64,000 nucleotides of DNA, taken from assembly GCA_014904845.1 (NCBI GenBank), contig MU119402.1, forward strand, positions 38,129-102,128. The letters are read 5' to 3'. Below, one piece after another: positions 59,869 to 64,000 of this stretch (positions within the stretch are counted from its first letter, which is position 1; every line of letters starts with the position of its first letter). The position numbers were made by a program, and so were the translations under genes. This stretch comes from Acephala macrosclerotiorum. Its lineage: Eukaryota; Ascomycota; Leotiomycetes; Helotiales; Mollisiaceae. The notes under the pieces were generated by a model. It saw nothing but the letters and a program-made list of their open reading frames with translations. It did not search any database and was not told where the DNA came from.

Positions 59869-60405
59869 TCAAGCAGCTTGCTCATCAATGATCCTCTGTG
59901 CCATCTAAAGAGTATTAGTGCAAATGTCTTTCAATGAGGACTAGGAAGAACATACTTGCTCTGCAACAGCATAAACAGTGACCTGATAGGGGGCACCGAG
60001 TGGCGTTAGGAAGACACTGGCATCCACAACCCTCACGCTCTCGAGTCCCTTGACTCTACACTCCGCATCCACCACACTGCTTATCGCACAAGTACCGCTC
60101 CCATGATTCAACGTCCTGCTCGTGTAGAACACCCTGTTCCTCATTGCTGCATCTGAGATATCGCTCCTAATGTTCTCATCGATTCCATATTCTTGCGTGC
60201 CGTACTTCTGAGCGGGAGGAGATTGCGCCAGAGAGATCGTCAGCTGACCACAAGCGTACAGGAGCTGTGTATCGAGTTCATTGGATAGAATGTTTGGGTC
60301 AAGGACTGGTGCATCGAGAGGATTGGAGGAAGCAAGAGTGAGTGTCCCTCTCGAGGTCGGCAAAATGAATGACAAGAAAACAAATCGATATTTATACTAT
60401 AGATT
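59869..60405 (-). pseudogene. C-terminal fragment of a GMC oxidoreductase
   Basis: On the minus strand the open frame begins after a TAG near 60405 and carries ILPTSRGTLTLASSNPLD, then VLDPNILSNELD, RTLNHGSGTCAIS, VDAECRVKGLESVRVVDAS and YQVTVYAVAEQ. An intron (59955-59905) leads to a last exon MAQRIIDEQAA ending at 59869. These are the substrate- and FAD-side C-terminal blocks of glucose-methanol-choline oxidoreductases; the catalytic His pair region (HGSGTCAIS) is present. The N-terminal ~400 residues with the FAD Rossmann fold are absent: the sequence upstream is unrelated. Truncated copy. Confidence 0.8.
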
Positions 60406-60570
60406 TCAACGAGACAATAAGAAAGAAAAGCAAACATCCAATTCCACGCCATGCACTTATCCAAACGGCTAAACAAAAACTGAAAACATAAACAAAAGGT
60501 TAATTGACATCCAAGCTATGCACCCACTCGTAAAGATCCTTCCTCAGCCGACTCAGGCATCTTCTTACGC

Positions 60571-60951
60571 TCATTGACAAGCCAATGGCCTGACAGCTAG
60601 AGAGTACTCCGACGCGCCCGTTGCCACTGCCACCGCAAGAGAGTAAGCATCGATAGCCGGTAATACATCCCTACAGCGGAACTCGTTGATTTGAGCCGGC
60701 TTGTTCAGATCACCCGTTATAACTATTTCCCCCAAGATACGGACGACGCCCATGAACGAACCCCCAACAAGGACGTTATTAGCATCCTGGACATTCTGGT
60801 TGTCGTTGGCAGTGCCCACAAGAAAGAAGCTGTCAAGAATCGCTTTGTGGTTGAGCTCGTCCATCTCGGCGCTTAAAGCCATCATAGGTCTGGGAATGAG
60901 GTCGGACGGCGAGTTTGGGGCGAGCGAGACGGCGTAGTCGAGGAAGGTAGA
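60571..60951 (-). CDS. 5'-truncated ORF of unknown family at the AT-rich border
   Basis: The frame is open from the edge of the AT-rich block (~60951) to a stop at 60571. It reads DYAVSLAPNSPSDLIP, then MALSAEMDELNHKAILDSFF, NVQDANNVLVGGSFMGVVR and YSLAVAVATGASEYSLAV. Composition and codon use look coding. I do not recognise the family. The 5' part is missing or eroded in the AT-rich block. Confidence 0.4.
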   Translation of the reverse strand, partial: STFLDYAVSLAPNSPSDLIPRPMMALSAEMDELNHKAILDSFFLVGTANDNQNVQDANNVLVGGSFMGVVRILGEIVITGDLNKPAQINEFRCRDVLPAIDAYSLAVAVATGASEYSLAVRPLACQ

Positions 60952-61750
60952 TTTTACGATTAAATTTATTAAAAAATAAATATTAAAAATATTAAAATTC
61001 GAATGAATTATATTAAATTATAATAAATTTTTATTAAATTTTTTATTAAATTTTTTATTAAATTTTTTATTAAATTTTTTATTAAATTTTTTTTTAAATT
61101 TTTTAATTAATTAATTAATTAATTTATTTATTTGCATATAAATTTAACGTTTTTTATACGTGTAAACTTCGTTTAAATTAATCGATTTTACGATTAAATT
61201 TTAAATAACGTTAATATTTTAATATACATTTAATAAATTTATTTAAAATTTTTATAATAAATTAAATAAATATTTAAATATTTAATTTTAAATTAATATT
61301 ATTAATAATATTTTAATACTATTAATACTAGATCAAAATAATCAATAATACTAACAATCGATTAAACTATTATTAATTCACTAATAATATTATTAATATA
61401 TATATTTTTCGATAAAAAAATTAATTAAAAATATTTTTTTTAATAATATAATTATAAAACTTTTATAAAAGCTTAAAATGGATATTTTCAAGTTTTATAA
61501 TTAGTTTTTTTTAAAAAATTTAAAATAGAAATTCGAAGTATTATTTTTATAAAAAAATCGAATTTTTATTTTTTTATAATAATCGAATTATAAAACGTAT
61601 AAAAGTTTTTTATTCGTTATTTGATTTCGATCGCTATAAAAAAAAGTAAATTTGAAATTCTATTTTCAATTTAATAAGAAATAAACAAATAATTAATTTA
61701 ATATAGATTTTTGAAATAAAAATATTAAAAAGTTCGACCTCTCGCCAATC
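60952..61750. repeat. Very AT-rich block, RIP-like isochore segment
   Basis: About 800 bp made almost only of A and T, with few G or C. It includes about five copies of a 12-bp unit ATTAAATTTTTT at ~61032-61090 and an AATT run at ~61110-61130. Coding-looking sequence stops sharply at both edges, so it separates two truncated gene pieces. Confidence 0.85.
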
Positions 61751-61774
61751 TCGCTTAAAGTGGCCGGGAGCAAT

Positions 61775-63688
61775 GGCCGCAACTCTTACAAGAAACTGCT
61801 GGATTCTTCTATACTGAAAGAAGAGCAGATTCAATGTTCAGGGTCAGCAGCTCGAGCACTCTCGATAGCTCTCAGAAACTCGGAGGAGATGTTATCACAC
61901 AAATCTTCAGGAAGAAAACTGTTGGCGGGCATGCTATCTTCCATGGTTGGGCAATTTTTGAGCCGTACATGCAACAGGGTATAAGGCTCAAACCTAGAGG
62001 TTCAAGTGGCTCTGCGGTGACATTAAATAGCTATATGGAGTCAACTGCCATAGCTGACTGGGGAGATTCGAACATTCACTTCCCTAATGACCCCTCAGGC
62101 TATACCGTTAAGGACCCGGTCGTGGCGAAAGGAGCGAGTCGAATATTCCCACTCAGCGTCGACACACCGCAGAGTGGAATTGCTGTGGCTAACACTATCC
62201 GGCTTGGTCTCAAAGTCACACTTGCGTTCCAAAGACCTTGGGCTGGAGCGGTAGGAAGAACTTTACCCGATATGTCGATTACTCAAGCACTCACAGGAGC
62301 GTTTGACTTCAAAGGAACCAGTGACAGCATTTGCTTGGACTCCTATAATGGCCTTGAGCACTATGCCACACTGGTTGACGGTGACTACGTTGGCTGGGGC
62401 GATGATTACGAGAGAACATCCAATACGAAACTTAACCAGATCGGCGGAACCGACTGTTTCGCGAATACTGCATCCCGCCGGAGTGAGAACGGAACAACGG
62501 AGGTCACTTTGAAGAAATGCCAAAACAATGGCAGTGGTGGCCCTACGACAAACCCATTGGCGCCAGATCTACCCTCTCTTTCTAACTTACTTCAAAAGGA
62601 CCTCTATAATGACGATACCGCATCGGTAAATTGCGCGGTGTGCGGGACGTGCAGTGTCTCAATAGAATTGAGAGGCTGCTGCGGCTGTATTTGGCTGGCC
62701 CCGGAGCGAGACCTCGCTGGTGCCACTCCCTTGTATGGTGACTGGGAATTTGCATCTCCAATCAAGCGCTCTATTCTTGAACCCAATGAGATCGATTTTA
62801 GGGATGAAAGCGCTGCAGATCCTTCCTTACACTCGTTTGAAGAAAGAGCTCTCGCTAGTAGGGTCTCTCCTGGGCAGAAAACGATCAAAGCGTGTGAATT
62901 CGAATGGACGAGTGAAGACTACCCCGCTTATCCCGACTTCTTCAAAGACCCGAGCAATCAAATCAACTTCGACGGGAACTTCGTCGACGTTAAGAAATAC
63001 TTCCACAACTAGTCGACTTCTGGTACGAGCTTCGATATAGCCCAGTTTGCCTCCTACGATAGGATATATCCCTGGCCAGCTTTTGGAGCCCAAGGAACGG
63101 CGTACCATCAAACTTACGAAACGGAACATGTTTTTGAGGGTCAGACCATATCTTGGTTCTTCAGTAACTGGCTTCCATCCTCTGCAGTTACACCACGGCA
63201 GTGCTTCTGGATTCAGTCATACTTCGGTTTCGCCTCGTCACGGAGACTATAACTCCTATAGAGGTCTTCTAGTCGATGAGCGCAGATCCGTTGACCACCA
63301 AGATAAGCTAGCAATCTTTTTGGATCGTCCCAATGGCCACAAAGCCAGATTATTCCGAGGCATTACGGCTATCAGTGCAGGACGATTTGGGGAGGAAACA
63401 GCAGGTGATGCACAATTGACGATGGCGAGAGAGATTGGGATGATATTCACCTACATGAATCCGGATCCTGTTTGGGAGACCTTTTGTGATACCTACAAAG
63501 GCGATCTTACCCGGTTGGAGGATTTCGACGTTTGGTATCCTACTCATGCTGGCGTGCAATCAAGCTTTGCGACAGAGTGGCCACTCTACATCCGGAGAGA
63601 GCTAGATATAGTCGTGATGAACTCGAGATCAAACTTGAAGGTTCTAAACCAGTACAGAAAGCCTGCTAGTGCTCTGTACACTAGGTGA
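61775..63688 (+). pseudogene. C-terminal region of a large fungal GH18-type (subgroup C) chitinase, 5'-truncated and broken
   Basis: From the AT-rich border an open frame runs to a TAG at 63010-63012 and includes RKKTVGGHAIFHGWAIFEPY, DSICLDSYNGLEHYATLVDG and a Cys-rich patch (CAVCGTCSV, RGCCGC). In frame after the TAG it continues SFDIAQFASYDRIYPWPAFG, GTAYHQTYETEHVFEGQTIS and WFFSNWLP. It changes frame near 63210-63240, then ends LLVDERRS, KLAIFLDRPNGHKARLF, AREIGMIFTYM and PVWETFCDTY. This set of blocks is typical of the long C-terminal part of killer-toxin-subunit-like chitinases. The GH18 catalytic domain and LysM/chitin-binding modules are absent. Family call is from memory of the pattern. 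Confidence 0.5.
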
Positions 63689-64000
63689 TAGAATACAATT
63701 ATGGTTGTGAATGGTGGAGAAAATCAGAAGTGCAAGCTGGAAAGGACGGATATTTGTAGAAACCTCCCAGCTTTAACAGCGGGGCCTTTCACGGAGTAAT
63801 ATGTAAATGACGACTTCTTGTATCATTGGTAATTAGTACATTAATCCTAATGCCTGCATCATCGTTTCACGGATCTAAAGTGTGACTTTCTACATCACAA
63901 TTTACGGTACAGTCAAACCTCGCCATAAGGATGGCCTTCGGAGACAATAAAATTAAGGATATATTGAGGTATTCTTATATCAAAAATGACGTAATCAAAG
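63689..64000. other. Right edge, non-coding
   Basis: About 310 bp after the last stop; probable 3' flank. Nothing recognised. Confidence 0.6.

Noticed and set aside
1..64000. CRISPR array, rRNA or intact transposase gene
   Set aside because: None seen: no regularly spaced identical repeats, no rRNA-like blocks, no DDE/RT motifs recognised.

Overview
This window looks like nuclear DNA of a filamentous ascomycete (Pezizomycotina). A leotiomycete is my best guess, by inference only. The evidence is short GT-AG introns of about 45-110 bp, many with visible CTAAC/CTGAC-like branch sites; fungus-specific families (Zn2Cys6/Fungal_trans regulator, SUR7/PalI-type protein, DUF3445, DUF1349, BVMO, FMO, P450, GMC oxidoreductase, DAL5- and DHA1-type transporters); and very AT-rich stretches with RIP-like character. 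All exon models below come from reading splice sites and frames by eye; no search was run.

Layout. Positions 1-5000 and 41500-46800 are housekeeping-like: BFR1 and RPB5 head to head, CDC45, and an intact DHA1-type transporter. Between and beyond them lies accessory DNA. 6-18 kb: a 4-coumarate-CoA-ligase-like adenylating enzyme (one frameshift), a SUR7-like membrane protein, a broken amino-acid permease diverging from an intact Baeyer-Villiger monooxygenase, and a class V PLP enzyme. 18-23 kb: a HeLo-like/ankyrin protein with one frameshift, a heavily decayed SF1 helicase, then AT-rich DNA. 23-31 kb: a Zn2Cys6 regulator with a stop codon inside its zinc cluster, diverging from a decayed class III aminotransferase; then intact DUF1349 and DUF3445 genes, also divergent. 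31-41 kb: a decayed membrane-anchored protein; a TauD-type dioxygenase diverging from a DAL5/Liz1-type transporter, resembling a sulfonate-utilisation pair; and a decayed multipass membrane protein. 46.8-64 kb: long gene-poor stretches, a rhodopsin-domain relic, an intact fungal membrane protein, a P450 with three TAA stops tail-to-tail with an intact FMO, and an AT-rich block flanked by truncated gene pieces (GMC C-terminus, an unknown ORF, and a chitinase-type C-terminal region).

The most striking property is the mixture of intact multi-exon genes and recognisable genes carrying one or a few disabling lesions. Many lesions are single-base deletions, several in short homopolymers, which could be assembly errors. 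Others are substitutions to stop codons, some fitting CAA/CAG to TAA/TAG as RIP would make. Deciding between these needs the raw reads. No tRNA, rRNA, CRISPR or intact transposon was recognised.
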